Shown here: piece by piece, positions 1 through 7,245 of the stretch | How positions within the stretch are numbered: position 1 is the stretch's first letter | Layout of the letters: each line of letters begins with the position of its first letter | Assembly (NCBI GenBank): GCA_040754375.1 | Contig: JBFMCT010000001.1 | Location: 96,145 to 160,144 of the forward strand | Direction of reading: 5' to 3' | DNA length: 64,000 bases | Origin: Actinomycetota bacterium | GTDB taxonomy: Bacteria > Actinomycetota > Acidimicrobiia > Acidimicrobiales > AC-14 | Position numbers and translations under genes: made by a program | The notes under the pieces: generated by a model | Database searches by the model: none | The model's input: the letters and a program-made list of their open reading frames with translations, nothing else | Told to the model about the DNA's origin: nothing

Positions 1-130
1 CGGCCAGCCACCCCAGGGTGTCGTCGGCCCGCCCCACCAGGTCGTCCATGACCGCCGTCTGCCGGCCCAGGTTGTCGGCCGCCCACGCCTCCCGCCTGAC
101 CCGCCGCGCGTCACGCTCGGCGTCGTCCAT
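1..130 (-). CDS. Unrecognised protein, N-terminal part only (cut by window edge)
   Basis: The reading frame starts at an ATG whose first base is 130 and runs leftwards off the window, so only 43 codons are visible. The start (MDDAERDARRVRREAW) is strongly charged and probably helical. A GGTGGGAG Shine-Dalgarno-like stretch abuts the start, and TAGACT at 174-169 on the same strand could be a -10 element. No family is recognisable from this fragment and no function is proposed. Confidence 0.55.
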   Translation of the reverse strand, partial: MDDAERDARRVRREAWAADNLGRQTAVMDDLVGRADDTLGWLA

Positions 131-297
131 CTCCCACCTTCTTGTTCGTCGGCCGGCCGCCCTCGGCCAGTCTAACGACCCCGCCGCCCCTCGGCCCGGC
201 CGCGTACGAAGAAGATGACCTTCCACGGTGGCCAGCGGTCGCGGCGACGCTGGGGAGGCGGCGAGCAGTGCCGCTCCTTCCTCACCCCTGAGGTGCC

Positions 298-717
298 TTA
301 GCCAGGCCCCACCCGGCGGCCGGAGACGCGGCTCGGGACCAGCCGCATCCAGTGGGAGCGGTCACCGGGCGCCCACGGCGTCACTTTGAGCTCGCGGACC
401 CGGGAGACCAGCGTGCCCTCGTCGTAGCCGGTGACCTCTTCGAGCCGTCCGGTGACCAGCACGCTCCAGCCGGAGTTGGTGTCGAGGTCCCAGGAGTCCA
501 GCTGGAAGCAGGCGGGGGAGCCCGCGCCCATGCGCAGCTTGAGGCCGGGCCCCGTCCGGAAGACCGGAGCCTCGCCGTCGAGGGCGTAGTTGACCGTCAG
601 GATCACCGGCTGACCGTGATCGACGATGCCGATCCGCCCAAGCCGCCCCGCGGCCAGCAGCCGCAGGCACTCGTCATAGTCGAGCATCTCCAGCCCACCC
701 TGGTCGACGAGCCTCAC
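298..717 (-). CDS. Pyridoxamine 5'-phosphate oxidase-like FMN-binding protein
   Basis: This 139-residue protein belongs to the split-barrel PPOX-like family, whose members bind FMN or F420, or sometimes haem, and act as small oxidoreductases in the cytoplasm. Typical features are the opening LRLLAAGRLGRIGIVD, the strand PVILTVNYALDG, the cofactor-pocket stretch FRTGPGLKLRMG, the SGWSVLVTGRLEEV segment and a C-terminal RLVPSRVSGRR. The GTG start overlaps the stop of the upstream zinc-ribbon gene by four bases (GTGA), so the two are translationally coupled. A paralogue of exactly the same length lies at 49332-49751. The substrate and the choice between FMN and F420 cannot be read from sequence. 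Confidence 0.8.
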   Translation of the reverse strand: MRLVDQGGLEMLDYDECLRLLAAGRLGRIGIVDHGQPVILTVNYALDGEAPVFRTGPGLKLRMGAGSPACFQLDSWDLDTNSGWSVLVTGRLEEVTGYDEGTLVSRVRELKVTPWAPGDRSHWMRLVPSRVSGRRVGPG

Positions 718-965
718 GGTCGCCCCTTTGACGACGACGCCGTGCGGTGGCGTGGGGCCGTGCACTGGTCCCGGGACGGGCAGCCCGGACAGGTGAGCGG
801 GTTCATCTGGCTGACCCAGTCGCGCTCGCCGTGCCAGCAGCACCCACAGTTGGGGCACAGGAAGTTGGTCTGCTCGCCCACCGGGACCGGCTGGAGCGTG
901 CCGTTGCGGCACTCGGGGCACGGCCCGACGAGACCGGCCAGCCAGCGCAGGGCCACGGCATCCAC
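714..965 (-). CDS. Small zinc-ribbon protein
   Basis: This 83-residue protein is built around cysteine pairs: CPEC at 16-19, CPNC at 37-40, extra cysteines at 42-43, and CPGC at 59-62 with Cys68. That pattern predicts one or two structural zinc sites. Homologous functions are unknown to me. It is followed immediately by the PPOX-like gene with a GTGA overlap, which suggests a joint function or at least balanced expression. The GTG start at 965 is the only good initiator in frame before the first cysteine, but its ribosome-binding site is weak. Actinobacterial zinc-ribbon proteins of this size are often annotated only as hypothetical. Confidence 0.65.
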   Translation of the reverse strand: MDAVALRWLAGLVGPCPECRNGTLQPVPVGEQTNFLCPNCGCCWHGERDWVSQMNPLTCPGCPSRDQCTAPRHRTASSSKGRP

Positions 966-1055
966 GGTCCGATCATCCTGGGTTCGGGGCTGTAGGCCCA
1001 GGGCCGATGGTCCCGATGTCCGGGCGCCGAAGGTCTCGTTCCCTCCGTGGAGGAA

Positions 1056-1394
1056 CTAGGCCGGCGGTGCGGGGCGACCGGCCCGTTCGGTGAGCAGGGG
1101 CATCAACTGCTGGCGCCACGTCTCGATGTCGACCGTACCGGCGGACAGGCCTCCGTCGTCGAGGTCCGGGCGGTGGACCTGGGGCGGCAAGGCGGGGTCG
1201 TCGAGGCGGGCACCCACGACCTGCTCGAACGCGCTGTGGAGCATGGCGGCCGCGTCCGCGGGGTCGTCGGGGACCGCGACCTCGGCCAGGAGCGCCCGCA
1301 TGGCTCGCCAGACGGCGGGGTCGCCCCGCAGCCCCCATTGGGCCGGCTCGGGCACGAACAGGTCGGCCAGGGGGCGCCCAGCCGGCTGGGTCAC
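1056..1394 (-). CDS. Conserved-looking hypothetical protein
   Basis: A 112-residue soluble protein with no signal peptide or membrane segment. Visible landmarks are the tryptophan-rich PEPAQWGLRGDPAVWRAM near residues 15-32 and a helical Ala-rich middle. I do not recognise the family. The GTG start at 1394 gives the full frame with high third-position GC like its neighbours, which supports real coding. It stands alone, 60 bases downstream of the VOC gene and 90 bases before the zinc-ribbon gene, all in the same direction. It could belong to a weak operon with them. Confidence 0.6.
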   Translation of the reverse strand: MTQPAGRPLADLFVPEPAQWGLRGDPAVWRAMRALLAEVAVPDDPADAAAMLHSAFEQVVGARLDDPALPPQVHRPDLDDGGLSAGTVDIETWRQQLMPLLTERAGRPAPPA

Positions 1395-1454
1395 GGGCCC
1401 GGCTGGCGATGGTGGCCCGCACGCGCCGGCCGGCCGCGGCGGTCAGAGGATGGG

Positions 1455-1871
1455 TCAGCCATCGGTGGCGGGGCCGTCGACGCCGACCATCCAGGGGGTG
1501 CCGAAGCGGTCGACGCACATGCCGAAGGCGGGTGACCAGAAGGTCTCGCCCAAGGGCATGGTCACCGAGCCCCCGTCGGCCAGGGCGTCGAACACCCGGC
1601 GGGCCTCGCCGGGGCTGGTCGCGCTGTAGCTGACGGCCATCCCGCGAACCCCGTCGAAGCCACCGGTGGGGTCGTCGGAGGCCATGAGCAGGTGGCCCTC
1701 GAAGGTGAGGGCACCGTGCATGACCAAGTCGGCCTGCTCGGGCGGCGGGGGCTGGTCGCCCGGCATGTCCGCCATGCTCATCACCGACAGCTCACCGCCG
1801 AAGATCTCCTGGTAGCGCCCAAGCGCCTCCCGGCAGTTCCCCCCGAACATCAGGTAAGGATGAAAGGCCAT
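1455..1871 (-). CDS. VOC-family (PhnB/glyoxalase-like) protein
   Basis: A 138-residue protein of the vicinal-oxygen-chelate superfamily in its PhnB-like branch. The N-terminus MAFHPYLMFGGNCREAL, the ALTFEGHLLMASD strand and the C-terminal DRFGTPWMV motif are characteristic. Family members are metal-binding paired beta-alpha-beta-beta-beta modules; many have no assigned substrate, and this sequence does not identify one. The ATG start at 1871 follows an excellent ribosome-binding site (GAGGAGGAAG, 4-5 bases away), which decides it against longer readings. Glyoxalase I or a resistance function is possible but unsupported. Confidence 0.85.
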   Translation of the reverse strand: MAFHPYLMFGGNCREALGRYQEIFGGELSVMSMADMPGDQPPPPEQADLVMHGALTFEGHLLMASDDPTGGFDGVRGMAVSYSATSPGEARRVFDALADGGSVTMPLGETFWSPAFGMCVDRFGTPWMVGVDGPATDG

Positions 1872-1983
1872 CTGCTTCCTCCTCTGCGCTCCACGGCGAC
1901 CGCTCGCCCGCCGTTCTACCGCGCCGTCGACGGCTCGTCGAGACCGCTGAACCTCCACGGCCTGACAGGGGAGTGGCGGGCGC

Positions 1984-3591
1984 TCAGCCGACCTGGGCGG
2001 GTTGGCTGGCGCCGGCCCGCCGGCGGGCTGGCCCGGGGCCGGCCGGGGGGCGGCGGACGACGAACAGGGCGGCCCACATGGCCAGGCCGGCACCGACCAG
2101 GCCGCCCACCAGACCGGCCTGCAGGCCCGTGACCCGGGGGGCGTCGACCGTCTCGAACGTGACCCGGGCGGTGGCCATGTCCTGGCTGTGGCTGAGGGTG
2201 GTGCCGTGGCGGGTGTCCGACCAGGCCACCAGGGCGGCCGAGGGCGTGGACACGATGGCCGGCGGGGCGAGCACGTCGTAGTTGTTGGCCCACGTACCGA
2301 TGGTCCGGTCGATGAGCTCGTCGTTGACCCGCACGTTGGGCGACCAGGTGCGGCCCCCGTCGCGCGAGCTGGTCAGATAGACGCTGGCCACCTTGCCCCG
2401 GTTGCTGAACAGCCCCAGCACGTTGCCCGGCCCGACCGACGGCGCCGGGAAGGGGTCGTCGCGCCAGTCGTACCAGGCCACGTCGACGCGGCCACCCGGG
2501 CTCAGCGAGATCTGGGGGTAGTGCTGGCCCACCCGGGTGCCGGGCGGGTCGTCGTTGAGCTGGTGGGGCTGGCTCCACGTGACCCCGTCGGGGGAGCTGG
2601 AGAACCACACGTCGAGCTCCTCTTTGCGGTTGTCGTGCCACACCACGTAGAAGCGCTTGCGCCGGTGGTCGTAGGCGGGCACGGGGTCGCTGGCGTCGCG
2701 GGCGGCCGCGATCTCCGAGCGGGCCCAGGTGCGGCCGCCGTCGGTCGACGCGGCCACGTAGAGGCGGGCCAGGGGGGGAGTGGGGGAGGGGGCGGACGAA
2801 CCCTGCCCTAGCGGAGGAGCGGCCTGGCGGTAGAAGGCGTAGACCGTCCCCCCGACCACGATCGGCCGGGGCCCGTCGGTCCCGAGGTCGGCGTCCACCA
2901 GCATGGCCGGGCGGCTGAACGTGGCCCCCCCGTTGGTGGACACCGCGAACCAGGGCCGGCTGGGCTCGGGGCGGGCACCGGGCTCGACGGCGGGGGAGGC
3001 CCGCCGCCACATGACCCATACGGTGCGCGGGTCGTCGGGGTCGACGGCCACGTGGGCCTGGAAGTTGAGCCGGACGTCCTCGATGGTGGCGGCCGCCGGG
3101 CCGATGTCGACAGTCACCGCGTCCCACGTGCGCCCGCTGTCGTGGGACCGGCCGAGCAGGACGCTGCGCGACCCCCCGGCGTCGGGGTCGTTGCCCCCGA
3201 AGGCGTAGTACAAGGTGCCGTCGGCCCCCTGGGCAATGTCGGTGCGCACGCCCTGGGGCAGTACCGACCCCATGGCGCAGTTCTCGCTGAACGGGTCGAA
3301 CTGGGGAGCGTTCTCGGGCCGCCAGGAGCGACCGCCGTCGATCGACACGTAGAGGCGGCACTGGCCCGAAGTGAGCTCGACGGCCGACAGCCAGGCCAGG
3401 TCGGGGTTGCGCCTGTCGACCACCAGGTCGGGGGCTTCCAGGCTGCGGACCAACGGCTGGTCGCCTCCTTCGTTGACGATCACGGCCCGGCTCACCGTGG
3501 CCGGGCCCCGGGTCGAGGTCGGGGCCCACACCGCGGCCAGCAGCAGGAGCACGGCGGCTGCCCCCAGCCCGATGCGCAACCACCTCCACAC
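1984..3591 (-). CDS. Membrane-anchored Asp-box (BNR/sialidase-like) beta-propeller protein
   Basis: This 535-residue protein has an N-terminal hydrophobic segment (about 8-24), a large extracytoplasmic domain and a second hydrophobic segment near residues 490-515 followed by RR and a Pro-rich tail. The central domain carries at least five Asp-boxes (SIDGGRSW, SHDSGRTW, STNGGATF, STDGGRTW, SRDGGRTW), the mark of a sialidase-type six-bladed propeller. The catalytic Arg triad of true sialidases cannot be confirmed, so binding rather than hydrolysis is equally possible. It begins with GTG only 5 bases after the LuxR-type regulator and forms the last gene of the kinase-regulator operon, which suggests a role in the surface process that system senses. 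Confidence 0.8.
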   Translation of the reverse strand: MWRWLRIGLGAAAVLLLLAAVWAPTSTRGPATVSRAVIVNEGGDQPLVRSLEAPDLVVDRRNPDLAWLSAVELTSGQCRLYVSIDGGRSWRPENAPQFDPFSENCAMGSVLPQGVRTDIAQGADGTLYYAFGGNDPDAGGSRSVLLGRSHDSGRTWDAVTVDIGPAAATIEDVRLNFQAHVAVDPDDPRTVWVMWRRASPAVEPGARPEPSRPWFAVSTNGGATFSRPAMLVDADLGTDGPRPIVVGGTVYAFYRQAAPPLGQGSSAPSPTPPLARLYVAASTDGGRTWARSEIAAARDASDPVPAYDHRRKRFYVVWHDNRKEELDVWFSSSPDGVTWSQPHQLNDDPPGTRVGQHYPQISLSPGGRVDVAWYDWRDDPFPAPSVGPGNVLGLFSNRGKVASVYLTSSRDGGRTWSPNVRVNDELIDRTIGTWANNYDVLAPPAIVSTPSAALVAWSDTRHGTTLSHSQDMATARVTFETVDAPRVTGLQAGLVGGLVGAGLAMWAALFVVRRPPAGPGPARRRAGASQPAQVG

Positions 3592-3596
3592 CGGGC

Positions 3597-4232
3597 TCAG
3601 ACCAGCCGGCGGTCGCTGGCCCAGCGAGTGAGCTGGTGACGGCTCGAGAGCTGGAGCTTGCGCAGCACCGCCGAGGCGTGGGTCTCGACCGTCTTGACCG
3701 AGATCGAGAGCTGGCGGGCGATCTCTTTGTAGGAGTAACCCCGGGCCAGGTGGCGTAACACCTCCCGTTCCCGGGTCGTGAGCTGGTCGAGCTCGGGGTC
3801 GGACGGGCCCCCGAGCTCGCCTGCGAAGGCGTCGAGCACGAAGCCGGCCAGCCGGGGGGAGAACACGGCGTCACCCCCGGCCACCCGTTCCACGGCGTCG
3901 ACCAGTTCGGGCCCCGAGATGGTCTTGGTCACGTAACCCCGGGCACCAGCTCGGATCACGTTGATCACGTCCTCGGCCGCGTCGGACACGCTCAGGGCCA
4001 AGAAGCGCACCCCCGGGCTGGCCCGGCTGACGGCCTCGATCACGGCCTGGCCCCCCCCGCCCGGCAGGTGCACGTCGAGCAGCACGACGTCGGGCTGGGC
4101 CTGGCGGATGCCGGCCACGGCCGTGTCGACATCGGACGCCTCGCCCACCACCTCGACGGCGTCGCCCAGTTCGGCCCTCACCCCGGTCAGGACCAGGCGG
4201 TGGTCGTCGACGAGGAACACCCGGGGCTTCAC
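3597..4232 (-). CDS. NarL/LuxR-type response regulator
   Basis: A 211-residue two-component response regulator. The receiver domain has the acidic pair Asp9-Asp10, the phospho-acceptor Asp53 (LLDVHLPGG) and the conserved Lys in GYVTKTI. The C-terminal LuxR helix-turn-helix is complete (LTTREREVLRHLARGYSYKEIA, then SVKTVETHASAVLRKL). It acts as a cytoplasmic DNA-binding activator or repressor. Its GTG start overlaps the stop of the histidine kinase gene by four bases (GTGA), so that kinase is almost certainly its partner. The downstream Asp-box protein is a plausible target as well as an operon member. Confidence 0.93.
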   Translation of the reverse strand: MKPRVFLVDDHRLVLTGVRAELGDAVEVVGEASDVDTAVAGIRQAQPDVVLLDVHLPGGGGQAVIEAVSRASPGVRFLALSVSDAAEDVINVIRAGARGYVTKTISGPELVDAVERVAGGDAVFSPRLAGFVLDAFAGELGGPSDPELDQLTTREREVLRHLARGYSYKEIARQLSISVKTVETHASAVLRKLQLSSRHQLTRWASDRRLV

Positions 4233-5062
4233 CGTGGCATCACGAGCTCCACCTCGGTCCCCTCCCCGGGCTGGCTGCGGACCGCCGCCTTGCCACCGTA
4301 GCGGTCCATGCGCCCCAATATGGACTCGGCGATGCCGCGGCGGTCACCGGGCACAGCCGCGGGGTCGAAGCCGCACCCGCGGTCCCGCACGAACACGGTG
4401 GCCTGGTGGGGCTCGACTTCCAGGTAAGTGGACACCACGGCCGCCCCCGAATGGCGGGCGGCGTTGGACAGCGCCTCCCGGCTGGACTGGACCAGGGCCG
4501 TGAAACGCTCGTCGAGCGGGCAGTCGCCCACCAGGACGGTCTCAACGTTCACCCCGTGCCGGTCCTCCACCTCGTCGCTCACCCGCTGGAGGGCGGCGGC
4601 CAGGCTCTCGCCCTCGTCGACCGGCGAGGGATGGCCGTAGAGCCAGGTCCTCAGCTCCCGCTCCTGGTGGCGGGCCAGGGTGGCCACGGTGCGTGGCTCG
4701 CCGCAGTTGCGCTGGATCAGGGCCAGGGTCTGCAGCACCGAGTCGTGGATGTGGGCTGCCATCTCGTCGCGCTCTTGGATGCGGATGCGCTCTCGCCGCT
4801 CCGAGGCCAGGTCGTGGCTCAGCCTCCACCACCAGGGCCCGGCCACCAGGGCCAAGCCGGCGCACACGGCGGCCGCGGCTACCAGCGCCCGCCGGGGCCC
4901 GACCCCGTCCTCGGCCGTCAGGTAGAGGCCGGCGCCGGCCGCCACCAGCAGGGCACCGACCACGACCTGGGCCAGGCCCAGGGCCACCCCAGCCAGGATG
5001 CGGGTGTCGGTGGCCTGCGAGAGCGGTGGACGGGGAGGTGCCACGGCCCCCGATGATCCCAT
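4229..5062 (-). CDS. Membrane histidine kinase (HisKA_3/DesK-NarX type)
   Basis: A 277-residue sensor kinase with two membrane segments (about 23-48 and 59-78), a dimerisation and phosphorylation helix, and a HATPase domain. The phospho-acceptor is His106 in MAAHIHDSVLQTLALIQ. The ATP-binding end carries REALSNAARHSGA (N box), DRGCGFDP (G1) and GEGTEVEL (G2). The stretch TRILAGVALGLAQ resembles the start of a PspC domain, which heads some actinobacterial kinases of this type, but the rest of PspC is absent, so the input domain may be shortened. It phosphorylates the regulator encoded directly downstream. The stimulus is unknown; the lack of an extracellular domain hints at membrane-state sensing. 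Confidence 0.9.
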   Translation of the reverse strand: MGSSGAVAPPRPPLSQATDTRILAGVALGLAQVVVGALLVAAGAGLYLTAEDGVGPRRALVAAAAVCAGLALVAGPWWWRLSHDLASERRERIRIQERDEMAAHIHDSVLQTLALIQRNCGEPRTVATLARHQERELRTWLYGHPSPVDEGESLAAALQRVSDEVEDRHGVNVETVLVGDCPLDERFTALVQSSREALSNAARHSGAAVVSTYLEVEPHQATVFVRDRGCGFDPAAVPGDRRGIAESILGRMDRYGGKAAVRSQPGEGTEVELVMPR

Positions 5063-5107
5063 GGCCGGCCGCCTCTGTCTCCGGCCCCGGGCAGCGAAAC
5101 CGGGGTT

Positions 5108-5127
5108 GTCAGGGTCGCGTCAGGGTC
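5108..5127. promoter_or_regulatory. Direct repeat with 11-bp period upstream of the kinase operon
   Basis: The nonamer GTCAGGGTC occurs at 5108-5116 and again, identically, at 5119-5127. The 11-bp period is about one helical turn, so a dimeric regulator could contact both on one face. It lies about 46-65 bp upstream of the histidine kinase start. Function is inferred from position and repetition only. Confidence 0.35.
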
Positions 5128-5300
5128 AGGACCGGGGGGATCCCCGATTGCCGACGGCCCCGGGGAGGAGGACTATGTACCTGTTCGTGGGCGGGGCGCG
5201 AAGCCCCGGGAACAGCCCCCGGCGCTCTCTCTGGCTTGGCCGCCTTCAGGGAGAGGGTCGAGGGCCGGACCGGGGGTGGTCGATGCCTCGTCCCGTATCA

Positions 5301-5330
5301 GCTCGTGGGCCCTTCACCGGGCCCACGAGC
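5301..5330 (+). terminator. Perfect 12-bp hairpin followed by TTTT
   Basis: Arms 5301-5312 (GCTCGTGGGCCC) and 5319-5330 pair perfectly around a 6-base loop, and CATTTTC follows on the plus strand. A leftward transcript of the FKBP gene, which stops at 5353, would reach the same hairpin 23 bases after its stop codon, so it may terminate both directions. The T-tract favours rightward termination. Confidence 0.5.
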
Positions 5331-5352
5331 CATTTTCAGGCCCGTCGAGGCG

Positions 5353-5979
5353 CTAGGTGGCCGACACCACGTCCACGACGAACCACAGGGCTTCGTCGGG
5401 CGCGATGTTGGGGGGCGACCCGGCGGGCCCGTAGGCCAGGTCGGAGGGGATGCCCAGCAGGCGCTGGCCGCCCACCTTCATGCCCGGGAGGCCTATCTGC
5501 CAGCCGGGGATGACCCCGCTGAGGGGGAAGGTGGCCGCCTGGCCCCGGGCGTAGGACGAGTCGAAGATGCGCCCGGTCGAGCACGACACCCCGATGTAGT
5601 TGACCGTGAGCGTGTTGGACGACTCGATCACGGCGCCGTCGCCCTCGCGCAGGTCGTCGATCACGAGTTGGGCGGGCGGCGGACCGACGATGACCGGCAC
5701 CTCCGGGGCACCCGGGGGCAAGGGGTCGGCCAGCGGCACGCAGGGCTTGCCGGCGGCCGAGGCCCCGGCCGCGGTCGTCGTCGTGCCGCCGCTGGCCACG
5801 TCCTGGCCCTCGTCGTCGCCCGTGAGCGAGACGATCAGTACCGTGACCGCGATGGTGGCGGCCACGATGCCCAGGAACGTGAGCTGGCGGCGCCGCTGGC
5901 GGCGGCGGCGGGCGGCGGCCTCGGCGGCCAGCTTGGCCTGGCGGTAGGACTTCTGGCGGGCACGCTTGTCGGAAGGCAA
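5353..5979 (-). CDS. Membrane-anchored FKBP-type peptidyl-prolyl isomerase
   Basis: This 208-residue protein starts with an Arg/Lys/Ala-rich cytoplasmic segment (1-32), continues with a single membrane helix (about 33-52) and a Thr/Ala linker, and ends in an FKBP domain (about 110-208). The domain shows VNYIGVSCSTGRIFDSSY, the IPGWQIGLPGMKVGGQR core and DLAYG, as expected of proline isomerases that help fold exported proteins. The N-out/C-in question is settled in favour of an extracytoplasmic domain by the positive charges before the helix. The start is TTG, chosen because an in-frame stop lies close upstream and because the N-terminal pattern PSDKRARQ matches what I recall of actinobacterial homologues. 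Confidence 0.88.
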   Translation of the reverse strand: MPSDKRARQKSYRQAKLAAEAAARRRRQRRRQLTFLGIVAATIAVTVLIVSLTGDDEGQDVASGGTTTTAAGASAAGKPCVPLADPLPPGAPEVPVIVGPPPAQLVIDDLREGDGAVIESSNTLTVNYIGVSCSTGRIFDSSYARGQAATFPLSGVIPGWQIGLPGMKVGGQRLLGIPSDLAYGPAGSPPNIAPDEALWFVVDVVSAT

Positions 5980-6042
5980 GGCCCGAAAGCTAGCAACCGC
6001 GGCCCGCCGACCACCATCGCCGGGCCGGCGGTCGTCCCGGTG

Positions 6043-6645
6043 TCAGTACTCGATGCCCTTCTTGGCGCCGATCCCCTGGTCGAAGGCGTGCTTGACCTTG
6101 CGCATCTCGGTCACGGTGTCGGCCACCTCGACGACCTCGGCCGGGGCGTCGCGGCCGGTGACCACCACGTTGGTGTGAGGGGCCCGCCCCGCCAGAGCGG
6201 CGGCCACCTCGGCGGCGGGGACCCAGCCGTACTTCACCGCGTAGGTGAGCTCGTCGAGGATCAGCAGGTCGTAGTCGCCCGACGCCAGCTTCTGGCGGGC
6301 CACGTCCCAGGCGTGGCGGCCCTTGGCGGCCGTCTCGTCCAGGTCGGTCGACTCCCAGGTGAACCCGTCGCCCAGGGTGTGCCACTCGATGCCGAGGTGG
6401 TCGGCCAGCTTGCGCTCGCCCGTCTTCCACTTGCCGCCCTTGACGAACTGCACGACCCCGACCCTCCACCCCCGGGCCCAGCCCCGGCCCATCACCCCGA
6501 AGGCGGCCGACGACTTGCCCTTGCCGTGGCCGGTGTTGACCAGGATGACCGAAGGCGCCCGGCGCCGCCCGGGGCCGCCACCCGTCTCGGCGGTGCTCTC
6601 CCGGCCCGTCTCGGCGGCTGCCGCCTCGTCGCCGGCTGGGGCCAT
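6043..6645 (-). CDS. cobO: Corrinoid (cob(I)alamin) adenosyltransferase, CobO/BtuR type
   Basis: This 200-residue enzyme transfers the 5'-deoxyadenosyl group from ATP to reduced corrinoids in the cytoplasm. The P-loop NTGHGKGKSSAAFG, the VVQFVKGGKWKTGE strand, LLILDELTYAVKYGW and the TGRDAP motif identify the CobO/BtuR family rather than PduO. The ATG at 6645 was chosen because a CAGGG ribosome-binding site precedes it; a longer frame exists but its extra residues look random. The first 30 residues (Ala/Gly/Glu-rich) are extra to the family core. It is divergent from cobU, 101 bp away, and so joins the cobalamin cluster. Confidence 0.92.
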   Translation of the reverse strand: MAPAGDEAAAAETGRESTAETGGGPGRRRAPSVILVNTGHGKGKSSAAFGVMGRGWARGWRVGVVQFVKGGKWKTGERKLADHLGIEWHTLGDGFTWESTDLDETAAKGRHAWDVARQKLASGDYDLLILDELTYAVKYGWVPAAEVAAALAGRAPHTNVVVTGRDAPAEVVEVADTVTEMRKVKHAFDQGIGAKKGIEY

Positions 6646-6746
6646 GGCCCTGAGGGTACTCTCGCCCGGGTGACCGGGAGGTTGGCAGCCGAACCCTCCC
6701 TGAGCGGCCCGCTGCCGGGCGCCCGGCCGTCCCGGGCTCACCCCCG

Positions 6747-7244
6747 ATGATCGCCCTGGTGCTCGGAGGGGCCCGTTCCGGCAAGTCGGCGGTGGCCGAA
6801 GCGATGTGCGACCGCTACCCGCGGGTCACCTACGTCGCTACCGCCTCGGTGGGGGACGACGCCGACCTGGCTGCCCGGGTGGCCGCCCACCGGGACCGGC
6901 GGCCCGCCCACTGGGTGACGGTCGAGGTCGGCGGCGGCGACCTGGCCGGGGCCCTTCAGGCCCTGGTGGCCACCGAGGCCGTGCTCGTCGACTCGCTGAC
7001 CACCTGGCTGGCGGCCGCCCCCGGCTTCGAGATCGACGCCGACCGGCTGTGCGCCGCCCTGGCCGGTCGACCCGGTCCCACGGTCGTGGTGTCCGACGAG
7101 GTCGGCCTCGGGGTCCACCCGTCGTCGGAGGCCGGGCGGGTGTTCCGCGACCGGCTCGGCGAGCTCAACCGCCAGGTGGCGGCCGTGGCCGACGACGTCC
7201 TGCTGGTGGTGGCCGGGCGCGTGCTGCCCCTGGCCCGGCCCTGA
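6747..7244 (+). CDS. cobU: Adenosylcobinamide kinase / guanylyltransferase
   Basis: A 165-residue bifunctional enzyme that phosphorylates adenosylcobinamide and then attaches GMP during nucleotide-loop assembly. Visible motifs are the P-loop LGGARSGKS (residues 6-14), YVATA, HRDRRPAHW (the RHRxxRP-like stretch) and VVVSDEVGLGVHP. It is slightly shorter than the usual 175-185 residues but all motifs are present. The next gene, cobS, starts one base after its stop, so the two are co-transcribed. Confidence 0.93.
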   Translation: MIALVLGGARSGKSAVAEAMCDRYPRVTYVATASVGDDADLAARVAAHRDRRPAHWVTVEVGGGDLAGALQALVATEAVLVDSLTTWLAAAPGFEIDADRLCAALAGRPGPTVVVSDEVGLGVHPSSEAGRVFRDRLGELNRQVAAVADDVLLVVAGRVLPLARP

Positions 7245-7245
7245 C

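Larger units (their letters stand above)
5063..5352. other. 290-bp non-coding stretch with several potential hairpins
   Basis: No convincing gene lies here. Read on the plus strand it holds the 11-bp-period direct repeat at 5108-5127, a short stem CGGGGC/GCCCCG around 5192-5210, a second stem pairing CTCTCTCTG near 5226 with CAGGGAGAG near 5247, and the 12-bp terminator-like hairpin at 5301-5330 followed by TTTT. A purine-rich GGGGAGGAGG precedes an ATG at 5175, but that frame runs through the hairpin and into the FKBP gene on the other strand and looks non-coding. A small structured RNA read rightwards is possible. The region also supplies the upstream control sequence of the kinase operon and the 3' end of the FKBP gene. 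Confidence 0.4.

Noticed and set aside
5130-5282. 6C-type RNA on the minus strand (C-rich loops)
   Set aside because: The two C-rich potential loops are over 100 bases apart and have weak stems; the 6C motif has two close hairpins.
5266-5295. T-box antiterminator, suggested by GGGTGGT followed by CTCGTCCC
   Set aside because: The diagnostic bulge TGGNACC is not present (TGGTCGA instead), and no synthetase or amino-acid gene lies downstream in that direction.
5175-5513. Protein gene starting at ATG 5175 after GGGGAGGAGG
   Set aside because: The frame passes through the perfect hairpin at 5301-5330 and then runs antisense through the FKBP gene; the composition (Arg/Pro/Gly) is that of a shadow frame.
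6646-6746. Cobalamin riboswitch between cobO and cobU
   Set aside because: Only 101 bp are available and no B12-box-like GCCACTG was seen; a normal cobalamin riboswitch needs about 200 bases.
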